Shown: positions 6,329 to 14,159 of the stretch, piece after piece
Position numbering within the stretch: the first letter of the stretch is position 1
How the letters are laid out: each line of letters begins with the position of its first letter
DNA from: Methylobacterium sp. W2
Lineage (GTDB): Bacteria > Pseudomonadota > Alphaproteobacteria > Rhizobiales > Beijerinckiaceae
Assembly: GCF_020662345.1 (NCBI RefSeq)
Contig: NZ_VMOA01000041.1
Coordinates: 1 to 50,545 of the forward strand
Direction of reading: 5' to 3'
Length of the DNA stretch: 50,545 bases
The notes under the pieces: generated by a model
What the model was told of the DNA's origin: nothing
What the model saw: only the letters and a program-made list of their open reading frames with translations
Database searches by the model: none
Translations under genes and position numbers: made by a program

Positions 6329-7864
6329 CTACTCGGCGGCGCGAGCCACGGCCCCATCATAGGAGCCAGCATGGTCGAGAACGCTTTTGATGAGCGAGTT
6401 GTCGGCGGTCCAATCGGAGACAGTTGGGTTAGCCGGGTAGAGGATCATCGTGTGGTCGAGCCCAAATGCCCTCGATATCATCGAGAAGCATGTCCTGATG
6501 TTCATCTGGGTCACTTGGCTCATCGCCGCCGGCATCATCTCGATGACATGCAGTCCGGGCTTGCCGAACACGAGATGCGACAGCCCAGCGCCGTGAGCGC
6601 TGACGACGACGTCGGCATGGTGGAAGAGGTTGACCTTATCGATCAGGCTCAGTTTGCTCAGGACTACGGGCACGATGCCGTTGGTGGCCATCACCTGCTC
6701 GAACTCGACCTCGTTCAGCATGGCCCGTCGAGGCGTATCGCGCCGTGAGACATAGAAGCGACGCGGCGTCGATCCATCGTTACGCTTCACCGCCTCTTCG
6801 ATCAGCCGCCCGTAGGTATGGTGATACGCCGCCTTTCGGGGCATGGCTTGAGTGGACGAGGTTCCGAGGTACAGCTTCCGGCAGAACACGACGCTCTCAA
6901 GGGCGACGATCCGGTCCGCCGGAACGCCCAGGGTGCCAAGCGCATCCAGAGCAAGGCCGCGCTGCTCCTTCCTGACGAGTATCGGACAGTCCGGCGTCTC
7001 CGGCGCCAAGCACCAACTCAGCTTCGCCACCCGGTCGGCGATCCAGTCGTAATAGCCCTTGCTCCCACCGATGCACAGGTAGGCTTCGTCTATGTTGGGC
7101 ACCGTTTCGGGATCGACGAGTGCTTCCTTCGCGGCACTGGATGCGCGAAGGTCCGTCCCATCGAGCGTCCAGATCCGCCCCTCCTGGTTGACGAAGACAT
7201 CCGTGAACTCTCGCACGAACGGATAGGGCTTCCGCTCCATCCGCTTCTCGAACAGCCGCCACAGATCATGGATGTAAGCCTCAAAGGAGGGGCCAACGCC
7301 TTCGAGCGCCACGGTCTTCATCTGAGAGGTCGGGATGGTGAAGTCGTCGACGTCGCCGGGGTGCCGGATCACCTCGTCGGCGCCCATCTTCTTCTTGGGG
7401 CGCGGAGCGACGAGGTGCCGGACCTGCTTGAGGGCTTTCGCATCCTTGGTTGTCGCTCGGATGCGGCGGACGACATTCGTGGCCTGAGACGACCTGAAGT
7501 CAGCCGGTAGCGAGCCTATGATCGCCGCTGCTTCGTTCGGCAGATGGGCGTTGACCAAAGTCGAAGCCAGCTTGACGCGATAGGCCTCGCTTTCCACAGC
7601 GATGACCAGAGGCTGGCACCTCTTTATCTCTTCTCTGTCGTCAAGCTCGATGGCGGCGCGCAGCCGAAACTCAAGGATTTCAGGTCGCTCTGCGAAATCG
7701 CTAACCTCTGCGATCTGAATGATCTTACGCCACCGGCCCTGCGCAGCGAGAGCCTGTGCCTGCCGCATTACCTTGCGCACCTCAGGGCTAGGCCGGTGGC
7801 TTGGGCCGGCGCCCTGTGCAACGGGCACCTCGTCCGGCTCCTTCTCAGAAAGACCCGCGCCCAT
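6329..7864 (-). CDS. GT61-family glycosyltransferase (DUF563)
   Basis: A 511-residue predicted glycosyltransferase that probably adds a sugar to a surface polysaccharide or lipopolysaccharide. Residues 1-150 form a helical N-terminal region not typical of the core family. From about 185 the GT61/DUF563 domain follows: YVSRRDTPRR (371-380, conserved Arg pair), the NE motif near 384, ADVVVSAHGAGLSH (417-430) and the downstream IEM (Glu442). No membrane segment, so it is cytoplasmic or peripheral. ATG 7864 has no strong ribosome-binding site; later starts would shorten only the unconserved N-terminus. It lies inside the integrated element, so it is cargo; phage-borne sugar transferases commonly alter the host's surface receptor. 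Confidence 0.85.
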   Translation of the reverse strand: MGAGLSEKEPDEVPVAQGAGPSHRPSPEVRKVMRQAQALAAQGRWRKIIQIAEVSDFAERPEILEFRLRAAIELDDREEIKRCQPLVIAVESEAYRVKLASTLVNAHLPNEAAAIIGSLPADFRSSQATNVVRRIRATTKDAKALKQVRHLVAPRPKKKMGADEVIRHPGDVDDFTIPTSQMKTVALEGVGPSFEAYIHDLWRLFEKRMERKPYPFVREFTDVFVNQEGRIWTLDGTDLRASSAAKEALVDPETVPNIDEAYLCIGGSKGYYDWIADRVAKLSWCLAPETPDCPILVRKEQRGLALDALGTLGVPADRIVALESVVFCRKLYLGTSSTQAMPRKAAYHHTYGRLIEEAVKRNDGSTPRRFYVSRRDTPRRAMLNEVEFEQVMATNGIVPVVLSKLSLIDKVNLFHHADVVVSAHGAGLSHLVFGKPGLHVIEMMPAAMSQVTQMNIRTCFSMISRAFGLDHTMILYPANPTVSDWTADNSLIKSVLDHAGSYDGAVARAAE

Positions 7865-8073
7865 CCTGTCAGCCCCGCGTTTTCACGAATTTGTGAGATC
7901 ACGCGAGTTTGATCGAAAACCCAAGATTAGTACAACTATCATATGTTGGTTTTGCGGCGCACTATGACGCAGGGTGGTAATTGGTGCATTCTGGGCACAC
8001 TGACTGACGTGGCATCGCCCCCAGCTGTCGGCAGTCCCACGGGCGTAAGAAGGCTAACAAGTAGGGGCGCGGG

Positions 8074-8365
8074 TCACCAAGGCCTGGGTCGCCTGCTCAT
8101 GGTGTCGACCCTCTTCCGCCGGCCGTTCTTCCGCTCGATCCAGATCTCGGCGCAGCATAGGGCGAGGTCTGGTCCCCAGTCATAGTCGCCCTTCCAATTC
8201 GGATCGCGGCTGGGATGGTTACGGAAATCCACTGCCTCGCACAGGATCAGCCTTAGCCGGAACTCGCCGTCGTGCTGTCGCTGGAGGAGTCCGCGCAGGC
8301 ATTCGGATGAAGCGGCCCACGCGGTTCCGCCCTGCTGTCAGAGAAGCTGCGAGGGCCGTACTCAT
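8074..8365 (-). pseudogene. frameshifted small gene
   Basis: The minus-strand frame ending at TGA (8076-8074) encodes LRLILCEAVDFRNHPSRDPN, then WKGDYDWGPDLALCCAEIW and a basic end. Its composition is protein-like, but it has no ATG or usable upstream start before an in-frame stop near 8340. ATG 8365 (MSTALAASLTAGRN) begins in a neighbouring frame, and a single-base shift near 8325 would join the two into a protein of about 95 residues. This suggests a recently broken gene or an indel in the assembly. No family recognised. Confidence 0.4.
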
Positions 8366-8397
8366 CGGTTGTCAGATCCCGTCAGGGCGGGCCGTCC

Positions 8398-8646
8398 TCA
8401 AAAGCTTCCACTCAGCGGCACCGGCGGTGATCGGTCGGCGTCGTCGTCGCGCCGCCCGGAGTTGAGCATGTCGTTGAGCATCGACAGCAGGTCGAGGAGT
8501 TCGAGCTTTCCGTCATTCGACACCTCGGGCTGATTCACCCGCCTCTGGATCGTACTCCTGACGTTCGACAAAGCCTCGTGGTAGCCCTCGGCGCGTTCAA
8601 TGCTCATGCTTATCTCGCCAGCGGTGATCGCGACGAGATAGGGCAC
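8398..8646 (-). CDS. small hypothetical protein
   Basis: An 82-residue frame from GTG 8646, with GGAGG only two bases upstream; ATG 8607 (MSIERAEGYHEAL, 69 residues) is an equally good or better start with GAG seven bases ahead. The body is helical and acidic (LLDLLSMLNDMLNSGRRDDDAD), without membrane or metal motifs, and ends in a proline-rich tail. It lies 13 bases downstream of the 8660-9040 gene on the same strand, so the two are likely one transcript. Function unknown. Confidence 0.6.
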   Translation of the reverse strand: MPYLVAITAGEISMSIERAEGYHEALSNVRSTIQRRVNQPEVSNDGKLELLDLLSMLNDMLNSGRRDDDADRSPPVPLSGSF

Positions 8647-8659
8647 GCCTCCAGGCCGC

Positions 8660-9040
8660 CTAGCGCTTCACCGCCCAGATCGGTACGGCCCCCTTTGGCC
8701 GGCCCGGCACGTCTCGAAAGTACCGTGTCCGCTCGAACCGGATGAAGTCCGTTTCGACCTTCGATACCAGATCGCCGCTCAGCACCATGGCCCCGCAGAA
8801 GTCGGAGCGGATCACGCCGAGGTCAGGATGGACGCCGAAAAGCTGCAGCGTCGTCCAGCCGAGCCGGCCGGCCTCGTCGGCGTGCTTGTCGAGGAAGTCC
8901 AGGGACGCTGCGTGAACGGCCTGCCAGCCGGCGGGCGTCAAGCCGGGGCACGGGACCACGCTCGGCTTCATGCCGAGGAAGGCCTCGCGCCACGCCTGCG
9001 GGCTGCCGGGTTCGATCTTGAAGGCTGGCGAGGCTGACAT
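8660..9040 (-). CDS. hypothetical protein of a mobile-element type
   Basis: A 126-residue soluble protein, start ATG 9040. It has a tryptophan-containing first half (PQAWREAFLG, GWQAVHAASLDFLDKHADEA) and a beta-rich second half (TTLQLFGVHPDLGVIRSDFC) ending IWAVKR. I remember similar proteins scattered on alphaproteobacterial plasmids and islands, without a known function; I cannot verify this here. No catalytic motif is evident. It leads a two-gene unit with 8398-8646. Placement in the element arm near the attachment site fits accessory cargo. Confidence 0.7.
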   Translation of the reverse strand: MSASPAFKIEPGSPQAWREAFLGMKPSVVPCPGLTPAGWQAVHAASLDFLDKHADEAGRLGWTTLQLFGVHPDLGVIRSDFCGAMVLSGDLVSKVETDFIRFERTRYFRDVPGRPKGAVPIWAVKR

Positions 9041-9131
9041 GAGGTCCGGCGGCTGTGATGGGCCAGACGGGATAGGGGAGGTGAGGCAGGCGCGCTATGC
9101 CCGGAGCGTCACAGGCAGCGGCTCAACGGCA

Positions 9132-9236
9132 TCACCCGATAAGCCGAAATATGAACCCGAGAGCGATGGTCACCGCCATCGCGATGGCGATTGCAACACC
9201 GAGTCCAGGATCGGGTCCAGCATCCCTAAACCGCAT
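9132..9236 (-). CDS. 34-residue single-helix membrane protein
   Basis: ATG 9236 with AGGGGA 8 bases upstream encodes 34 residues: MRFRDAGPDPGLG followed by a clean transmembrane helix (VAIAIAMAVTIALGFIF) and RLIG. A longer frame reaches 9407, but its extra part is not protein-like and has no better start. Orientation is opposite to the PAP2 gene. Small membrane proteins like this are easily missed; the ribosome-binding site and helix are the support. Function unknown. Confidence 0.5.
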   Translation of the reverse strand: MRFRDAGPDPGLGVAIAIAMAVTIALGFIFRLIG

Positions 9237-9374
9237 GCCACGCGTCCCCTCTCTCTTCCGTACTTCGGTCGTCGAGCAATGCCTTCGGAGGGGGATCACG
9301 TCCCAGTTAAAGTCTAAGCGCCTTTGCCCTTCAGCGTAGACGCGAACGATTTGTAAGGGCGTGCGTTTACGGCC

Positions 9375-9986
9375 ATGCTTGCGCAACCTCCATTTCGAAT
9401 GCCGCACTCACAGCCTGCCACTGCCGCCAGTCGATTCGAGGCTGCAGACGTGACGTACGGGCTGAAGCTCGCCGGCGCCAAGGATCATCCTGCCGTTCGC
9501 GCTTTAGGGCTAGCTAGCGAAATTGGAAGTTGGAAGTCACTGCTAGCTCTGTCTGCTGGCACTCTGGCTTTGGGGATAGTGAAGCGGGACCGCCGCCTCG
9601 CTGAGGCAGGCCGACACATGCTCCAAGCTGGTATTGTGGCGAGCGTCGTGAAAACGAGCTTGAAGCGTACGGTGCATCGGACACGTCCAAACGTCCTAAT
9701 GGACGAGGGGGTCTACGCGCGAGGGTGGCCAGGAACCAGCAATGGGCCGTGGCAATCCTTCCCCTCCGGTCACTCCGCACTGAGTGCTGCCGTCGCCTGC
9801 GCCGCCGTTCGCTCCTATCCGGATGTGAGGAGTGCTGCATATGTCGCCGCGGCTGGCGTCGTAGCAGCTCAAGTTTTGCGTGGGGCGCATTTCCCCGCGG
9901 ACGTGCTAGCCGGTGCTGTCATTGGTGTTGCCGCAGAGTCGGCAGTCAACAGGTTGACGGGCCAACGCCGGAGGACACGTTCCTGA
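9375..9986 (+). CDS. PAP2-family phosphatase
   Basis: A 203-residue membrane-associated acid phosphatase of the PAP2 superfamily, which removes phosphate from lipid carriers or phosphatidate-type lipids. Motif 1 is Lys97-x6-Arg104-Pro105, motif 2 is PSGHS (130-134, His133), and motif 3 keeps His172-x3-Asp176. The arginine usually found six residues before that histidine reads Gln166, with an Arg at 169 that may or may not substitute. Hydrophobic segments lie around 54-68, 84-92, 135-146 and 155-190. ATG 9375 lacks a strong ribosome-binding site; ATG 9399 is an alternative. It is the last complete gene before the dusA junction, probably cargo. Confidence 0.85.
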   Translation: MLAQPPFRMPHSQPATAASRFEAADVTYGLKLAGAKDHPAVRALGLASEIGSWKSLLALSAGTLALGIVKRDRRLAEAGRHMLQAGIVASVVKTSLKRTVHRTRPNVLMDEGVYARGWPGTSNGPWQSFPSGHSALSAAVACAAVRSYPDVRSAAYVAAAGVVAAQVLRGAHFPADVLAGAVIGVAAESAVNRLTGQRRRTRS

Positions 9987-10116
9987 TCAAGGGTTGGTAG
10001 GCACGCAGCTTTCGGCCCCTCCCTCTCCCGCTGCTCGGCTAACGCTCAAACGACGCGGTAAAAACGCTACCCGTATGCTCCAGACACGCCACTGCCTGCC
10101 TAAGCTACAGCATTTT

Positions 10117-10221
10117 TTACAGCATGACGTAGTGAGCCCCCCACTTTCTCCTCTGCGGAGAGCTCCAATTTGTCCCATCCATCATCGGTGCGACCGAGAA
10201 ACGGATATCGCTGGGCGTCAT
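10117..10221 (-). pseudogene. dusA: 5' remnant of dusA at the integration junction
   Basis: ATG 10221 on the minus strand encodes MTPSDIRFSVAPMMDGTNW and then unrelated residues to TAA 10119-10117 (34 residues in all). The first 15 residues match the start of tRNA-dihydrouridine synthase A, whose N-terminus characteristically reads RFSVAPMMDWTDRHCR; after MMD the homology stops. The remnant follows ureE in the same direction, where a full dusA would originally have been. This is what integration into the 5' end of dusA leaves: one end restores the gene with element-borne sequence, the other keeps the old start. Confidence 0.8.
10165..10192. other. probable attachment-site core (att) in dusA
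   Basis: On the minus strand the last dusA-like bases read CCGATGATGGATGGGAC (10188-10172), corresponding to Pro-Met-Met-Asp. Element DNA begins at or just after this. The exact crossover cannot be placed without the other junction; the second copy should lie beside the complete dusA at the element's far end. Confidence 0.6.
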
Positions 10222-10282
10222 GGTGTCCGTATGAATAAGCCGTTCGGTTTCGATTAGGCGGTGTCCGCCTCCCTTGCCCGCA

Positions 10283-10861
10283 TCAGTGATCGTGCTTGCA
10301 ATCGGGTCCATGCACATGAGCATGGCCGTGATCCGCATGGTCGTGTGCATGCCCGTGATCGTGCGCATGCGAATGATCGTGATTGTGGTCATGCGCATGA
10401 TCGTGGCCATGGTCATGACCGCACTGGCTGTGGTCGTGGGCCTCGCGTTCGGGCTTGAAGGCCCGCGAAATCGGGGTCGCGGCGCAGCCCTGCCCACGGA
10501 TCAGCTCGGCATTGGCCGAAGTCGCGGGTACATACAGGACGTCGGCACCGATCTCCGCCGGCACATGGTTGCCGCCGAGCTGCCAGGCCAGCCGCAACAG
10601 GCGAGCCGGATTCTCTGCCCGCACTTCGAGCAGGGATTCCGCCGCCGCGCGAACCGTCACCAGGCGCCCGTCCTCAAGACGAAACGCATCGCCGTCCTCG
10701 ATGGAGGCAGGTTTCGCAAGTGCCAGAGTGAAGCCCACCCCCCCCGCGCCTGTGAGGATCGCGGCCGCACCCTGGCGTCCCGCATGGTCGAGAGTCACGG
10801 TATCCGCCACGGAATCCGGGCGGATTGCGGCTTTACGGACGATGGCGGTGGCACGCAGCAT
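10283..10861 (-). CDS. ureE: urease accessory protein UreE, nickel metallochaperone
   Basis: A 192-residue UreE that delivers nickel to the urease active site with UreDFG. The N-terminal peptide-binding domain covers about 1-75 and the metal-binding domain about 76-135, with the conserved GGNHVPAEI around His99. Residues 142-192 form a histidine-rich tail (alternating His-Asp and His-Ala pairs) for nickel storage. ATG 10861 is chosen because GAGGAA lies 4 bases ahead and family homology starts there; the open frame continues upstream. No other urease gene is in the window, so ureE stands apart from the structural genes. It ended next to dusA before the element inserted. Confidence 0.95.
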   Translation of the reverse strand: MLRATAIVRKAAIRPDSVADTVTLDHAGRQGAAAILTGAGGVGFTLALAKPASIEDGDAFRLEDGRLVTVRAAAESLLEVRAENPARLLRLAWQLGGNHVPAEIGADVLYVPATSANAELIRGQGCAATPISRAFKPEREAHDHSQCGHDHGHDHAHDHNHDHSHAHDHGHAHDHADHGHAHVHGPDCKHDH

Positions 10862-11080
10862 AGCTTCCTCGAAACGGTCCTGGGTTTCGTCCGGGCGTCC
10901 GGCTGGGGCACCCGAGGTGTCTGGCGTGCACCAGTAGAGGGTTTTTCGCCGGAACGGAAAGCGTAGCTGGAACCGATTCATCACCCTGTGCATTCCACGA
11001 ACGGAATGGCTAAGCTACGTTGCGCAAGGTCACCACGGCGATAAGCCGGGCCACAAAACGCACAAGGGAGTCTCGGGACC

Positions 11081-11350
11081 ATGAAGAAGCTCATTGCCGC
11101 TACCCTCGCCGGGGCTCTCGCCCTCTCCCTCGGCGCCTGCAATACGCCGCAGGATCGTGCTCTCGGTGGCGCCGGCCTCGGCGCTCTGGCCGGTGCGGCC
11201 ATCGGTGGCGCTGCCACCGGTCGTGCAGGCGGTGCTCTGGCTGGTGCGGCCATCGGTGGAGCCAGCGGCGCAATCATCGGTGCCGGCACGGCTCCGCGCT
11301 GCCCCTATGGCACCTACCGTGACGCTTACGGCGACGTGTACTGCCGCTGA
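11081..11350 (+). CDS. glycine-zipper lipoprotein
   Basis: An 89-residue lipoprotein. The signal peptide ends in a lipobox (LGAC, Cys20). Residues about 28-70 are a glycine zipper (GALAGAAIGGAATGRAGGAL and a near repeat GAAIGGASGAIIGAG) that can pack two membrane helices, followed by a short cysteine-containing tail (RCPYGTYRDAYGDVYCR). Family members are envelope proteins of unclear role. GGGAG-type sequence precedes ATG 11081, and a strong terminator follows, so this is a single-gene unit. Confidence 0.85.
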   Translation: MKKLIAATLAGALALSLGACNTPQDRALGGAGLGALAGAAIGGAATGRAGGALAGAAIGGASGAIIGAGTAPRCPYGTYRDAYGDVYCR

Positions 11351-11377
11351 CATCGCTCTCCCGTCTGGGAGGAGTGG

Positions 11378-11407
11378 AGGGCCGGGGCGCATGCCTCGGC
11401 CCTTTTT
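11378..11407 (+). terminator. intrinsic terminator of the glycine-zipper lipoprotein gene
   Basis: AGGGCCG (11378-11384) pairs with CGGCCCT (11397-11403), extended by GGGGC/GCCTC across a GCAT loop, then TTTTT. Confidence 0.88.
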
Positions 11408-11564
11408 CATGTGTCAGAGACAAGACGAACAGGCGGAAATTGCCGTATGCGGGGCTGACCCGGCGGATGGCCGGTCCATGATACCCTGCGATGCCGATGC
11501 TGCCTCAAGACCTTTTCAATCCCCTTTGCCGATTTGCTCCTTCTGCTTTCGAGGGTGGCCCGGC

Positions 11565-12290
11565 GTGAGCGTCGGCATCTGGGGCAAGCTCGGGGGCGCG
11601 GGGATCGGCCTCGCCATCGGCGGGCCGATCGGCGGGTTGGTGGGCGGAGTCGCCGGTCACTTCCTTGTGGATCGGGAGGGGGCACTGTTCGGCGCGACAC
11701 CGAAGGACGTGGTCTTCACCACCGGCCTCGTGGCGCTCGCGGCCAAGATGGCGAAATCCGACGGGGTGGTGACGCCCTCCGAGATCGAAGCCTTCGCCAA
11801 AGTGGTCCAGGTGAGCGAACGGGAGAAGCCCGGAGTCCAACGCTTGTTCGACCTTGCCAAAGGCACCTCGGCAGGGTTCGAGGCCTATGCGAGACAGATG
11901 TCGACGGCGTTTCGCGATGAACCGGCTCTGCTGGAAGACGTGCTCGACGGCTTGTTTCACATCGCCAAGGCCGATGGGGCGATCCACGAGGCGGAAGAAC
12001 GTTACCTGCGTGCCGTCGCCGAAACCTTCGGGTTCGACGACGTCGCCTTCCGGCGCATCGCCGCTCGCCACGTGCGTCTCGCCGACGATCCCTACCTCGT
12101 CCTCGATCTCGACCACGGGGCGACCGATGCGGAGGTGAAAGCCCAGCATCGGGCCCTGGTGATAGAGAACCACCCCGACCGGGCGATCGCCCGCGGTGTT
12201 CCACCCGAGGCGGTGACGATCGCCACCGCGCGGCTCGCTGCGATCAACGCCGCCTATGACCGGATCGCCGCAGAGCGACGGCTGCGCTGA
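11565..12290 (+). CDS. DjlA-like TerB / DnaJ-domain co-chaperone
   Basis: A 241-residue protein. Residues about 10-34 form a glycine-rich membrane anchor, about 50-165 a TerB-like helical domain (SDGVVTPSEIEAFAKV and the paired ADGAIHEAEERYLRAVAE repeat with acidic metal-type positions), and about 173-241 a J-domain with the essential HPD at 203-205. This is the DjlA arrangement: a membrane-bound partner that stimulates DnaK. GTG 11565 is chosen because GAGGGTGG lies about 7 bases ahead; the frame is open far upstream through unrelated sequence. The amidase gene starts 22 bases after its stop, so they may be co-transcribed. Confidence 0.88.
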   Translation: MSVGIWGKLGGAGIGLAIGGPIGGLVGGVAGHFLVDREGALFGATPKDVVFTTGLVALAAKMAKSDGVVTPSEIEAFAKVVQVSEREKPGVQRLFDLAKGTSAGFEAYARQMSTAFRDEPALLEDVLDGLFHIAKADGAIHEAEERYLRAVAETFGFDDVAFRRIAARHVRLADDPYLVLDLDHGATDAEVKAQHRALVIENHPDRAIARGVPPEAVTIATARLAAINAAYDRIAAERRLR

Positions 12291-12312
12291 CGCGCAGTGG
12301 GAGAGGTGCCGC

Positions 12313-13083
12313 ATGAAGCCCACGCCAGAAAGTCCCGTGGCGACGAGCGTGATGCCGTCGCCCAACCACGGTGAGCGCAGGGGCGGTCCGCCGACCATGC
12401 TGCTCCTACATTACACCGGAATGGAGAATGCAGCCGCCGCCCTGCTGCGTCTCGCGAACCCGATCTCCGAGGTCTCGGCGCATTACGTCGTGCTGGAGGA
12501 CGGACGGGTGATCCAGATGGTGCCGGAATCGCGCCGCGCCTGGCATGCCGGGGCCGGCGCATGGGGTCGCACGGCATCTGGCATGGAGCGAGACATCAAT
12601 TCGCGCTCCATCGGGGTCGAGATCGTCAATGGCGGTCATGTCGGCGGCCTGCCGCCCTACCCGTTCGTACAGATCGACGCGGTAATCGCACTATCGCGGG
12701 ACATCATCGCCCGCTGGGGCATCGCACCGTGGCAGGTGCTGGCGCATTCCGACGTGGCGCCGGACCGCAAGGAGGACCCCGGGGAGCATTTCCCCTGGGA
12801 TCGCCTGGCGGCAGCCGGGGTCGGACATCACGTCCCGGCGGCACCCATTCGCGATGGGCGCTTCTTCGCCGAGGGCGATGCCGGCCAGCCGATCGAGGCG
12901 CTTCAGGCGATGTTCGCGCTCTATGGCTACGACGTTCCGGTGACCGGAACCTTCGATCCGCGCACGAAGGCCGTGGTCACCGCCTTCCAGCGCAGGTTCA
13001 GGCAAGAGCGCGTGGACGGCGTCGCCGATGCGTCCACGATCACGACGTTGCGGGATCTCCTGGCCGGGCTGCCGTCACGCTGA
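12313..13083 (+). CDS. N-acetylmuramoyl-L-alanine amidase, AmpD/AmiD type
   Basis: A 256-residue zinc amidase that cleaves the bond between muramic acid and the peptide in cell-wall fragments. The Amidase_2 domain (about 10-165) keeps all three zinc ligands: His33 (LLLHYTG), His145 (LAHSD) and Asp155 (KEDPG). A C-terminal peptidoglycan-binding domain covers about 190-255 (LQAMFALYGYDVPVTGTFD). No signal peptide is seen, so a cytoplasmic wall-recycling role like AmpD is likely, although the binding domain is more usual in exported forms. ATG 12313 follows GAGAGG by 6 bases. Confidence 0.92.
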   Translation: MKPTPESPVATSVMPSPNHGERRGGPPTMLLLHYTGMENAAAALLRLANPISEVSAHYVVLEDGRVIQMVPESRRAWHAGAGAWGRTASGMERDINSRSIGVEIVNGGHVGGLPPYPFVQIDAVIALSRDIIARWGIAPWQVLAHSDVAPDRKEDPGEHFPWDRLAAAGVGHHVPAAPIRDGRFFAEGDAGQPIEALQAMFALYGYDVPVTGTFDPRTKAVVTAFQRRFRQERVDGVADASTITTLRDLLAGLPSR

Positions 13084-13145
13084 GCGTTGCCGTCACGCGG
13101 AGTTGCGGAGCTGGTTCCGGAACCTGGAGGGCGGGCTCCATCCGC

Positions 13146-14159
13146 TCAGGCGCGTTGCGACACACCGTCCGTGCTCTCGTGATTGGCACCATCCCGCGTG
13201 CGCCACAGGCTGTAGGCGACGCCTCCGACGAGCAACGCCAGCGTCACCGCCAACGAGACCCATGGCGGTACGTGGACGAGATCGAACGTGTCAGCGACCA
13301 CGATCTTGGTACCGATGAAGATGAGAATGAAAGCGAGCGCCGTCTTCAGGTAGGCGAAACGGTCGACCATGGCGGCAAGGGCGAAATACAACGCGCGCAG
13401 GCCGAGGATCGCAAAAATGTTCGAGGTGTAGACGACGAAGGTGTCGGTGGTGATCGCGAAGATCGCCGGGACGCTGTCGACGGCGAAGATCACGTCCGCG
13501 CCATTCACCAGGATCAGGCCGAGGGTGAGCGGGGTGAACCACAGCACCGTCTTGCCGGTCTGGGGATCCGGCTTGCGGACGACGAAGCGTTGGCCGTGAA
13601 TCTCCGGCGTGATGCGCATCACCTTGCGCAGCATTCGCACCATGGCGTTGTCCTGGATGTCTCCGGCCTCTTCTTCCTTGCCAAACAGCATCTTCAGGCC
13701 GGCAAAGATCAGGAAGGCGGCGAAGATCGACAACACCCAGGCGGCCTGGTGCACGAGGGCTGCGCCGAGCCCGATCATCAGGCCGCGCAGGAGAACTGCA
13801 GCGAGGATGCCCCAGACGAGAACCCTGTGCTGGGCCGCGCGGGGAATCCCGAGGGAGGTGAGAATGACGGCGATAACGAAGACGTTGTCCATGGACAGCG
13901 ACTTCTCCACCACGAGGCCGGCGACATATTCCTGGGCCGGCTGAGCGCCGAAATACCACCAGATCCAGCCGCCGAAGGCGAGGCCGAGGCTAAAATAGAA
14001 CGCCGTCAGGAGAAGGCTCTCCTTCACGCCGATCTCGTGGTCCTTGTCCCGATGCAACAGGCCGAGATCGAAGGCGAGAAGGCCCGCGACCAGGGCATGG
14101 AAGCCGAGCCACATCCAGACAGGCTTGCCGAGCCATTCGATGAAGAGGAAGTCGACCAT
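13146..14159 (-). CDS. TerC-family integral membrane protein
   Basis: A 337-residue protein with about nine membrane helices. Signature stretches are VVEKSLSMDNVFVIAVIL (about residues 85-102) and NGADVIFAVDSVPAIFAIT in the second half, with buried Asp residues likely to bind a metal. TerC/Alx members are linked to manganese export, metallation of exported proteins and tellurite resistance. Open frame extends far upstream, but ATG 14159 is where family homology begins. No yybP-ykoY manganese riboswitch could be made out upstream. It converges with the amidase gene; a GGTTCCGGAACC palindrome lies between them. Confidence 0.9.
   Translation of the reverse strand: MVDFLFIEWLGKPVWMWLGFHALVAGLLAFDLGLLHRDKDHEIGVKESLLLTAFYFSLGLAFGGWIWWYFGAQPAQEYVAGLVVEKSLSMDNVFVIAVILTSLGIPRAAQHRVLVWGILAAVLLRGLMIGLGAALVHQAAWVLSIFAAFLIFAGLKMLFGKEEEAGDIQDNAMVRMLRKVMRITPEIHGQRFVVRKPDPQTGKTVLWFTPLTLGLILVNGADVIFAVDSVPAIFAITTDTFVVYTSNIFAILGLRALYFALAAMVDRFAYLKTALAFILIFIGTKIVVADTFDLVHVPPWVSLAVTLALLVGGVAYSLWRTRDGANHESTDGVSQRA

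Larger units (their letters stand above)
1..10176. mobile_element. right arm of a prophage or prophage-like island integrated in dusA
   Basis: The left edge lies inside the element and the right edge is the truncated dusA start at 10177-10221. Phage structural and lysis genes (1-3606), accessory small genes (3607-6321) and cell-surface type cargo (6329-9986) fill it, followed directly by chromosomal ureE. Integration into the 5' end of dusA by dedicated tyrosine integrases is established for alpha- and gammaproteobacterial prophages and islands. No integrase is visible here; it would be expected at the other end, beside the complete dusA. Whether the phage is intact cannot be judged from one arm. 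Confidence 0.75.

Noticed and set aside
9987..10116. tRNA gene as integration target at the element end
   Set aside because: No cloverleaf or T-loop consensus was found; the dusA remnant explains the junction.
10262..10450. CAT/GAT repeat as a CRISPR or tandem-repeat locus
   Set aside because: It is the codon pattern of the histidine-rich tail of UreE; units are irregular and in frame with the protein.
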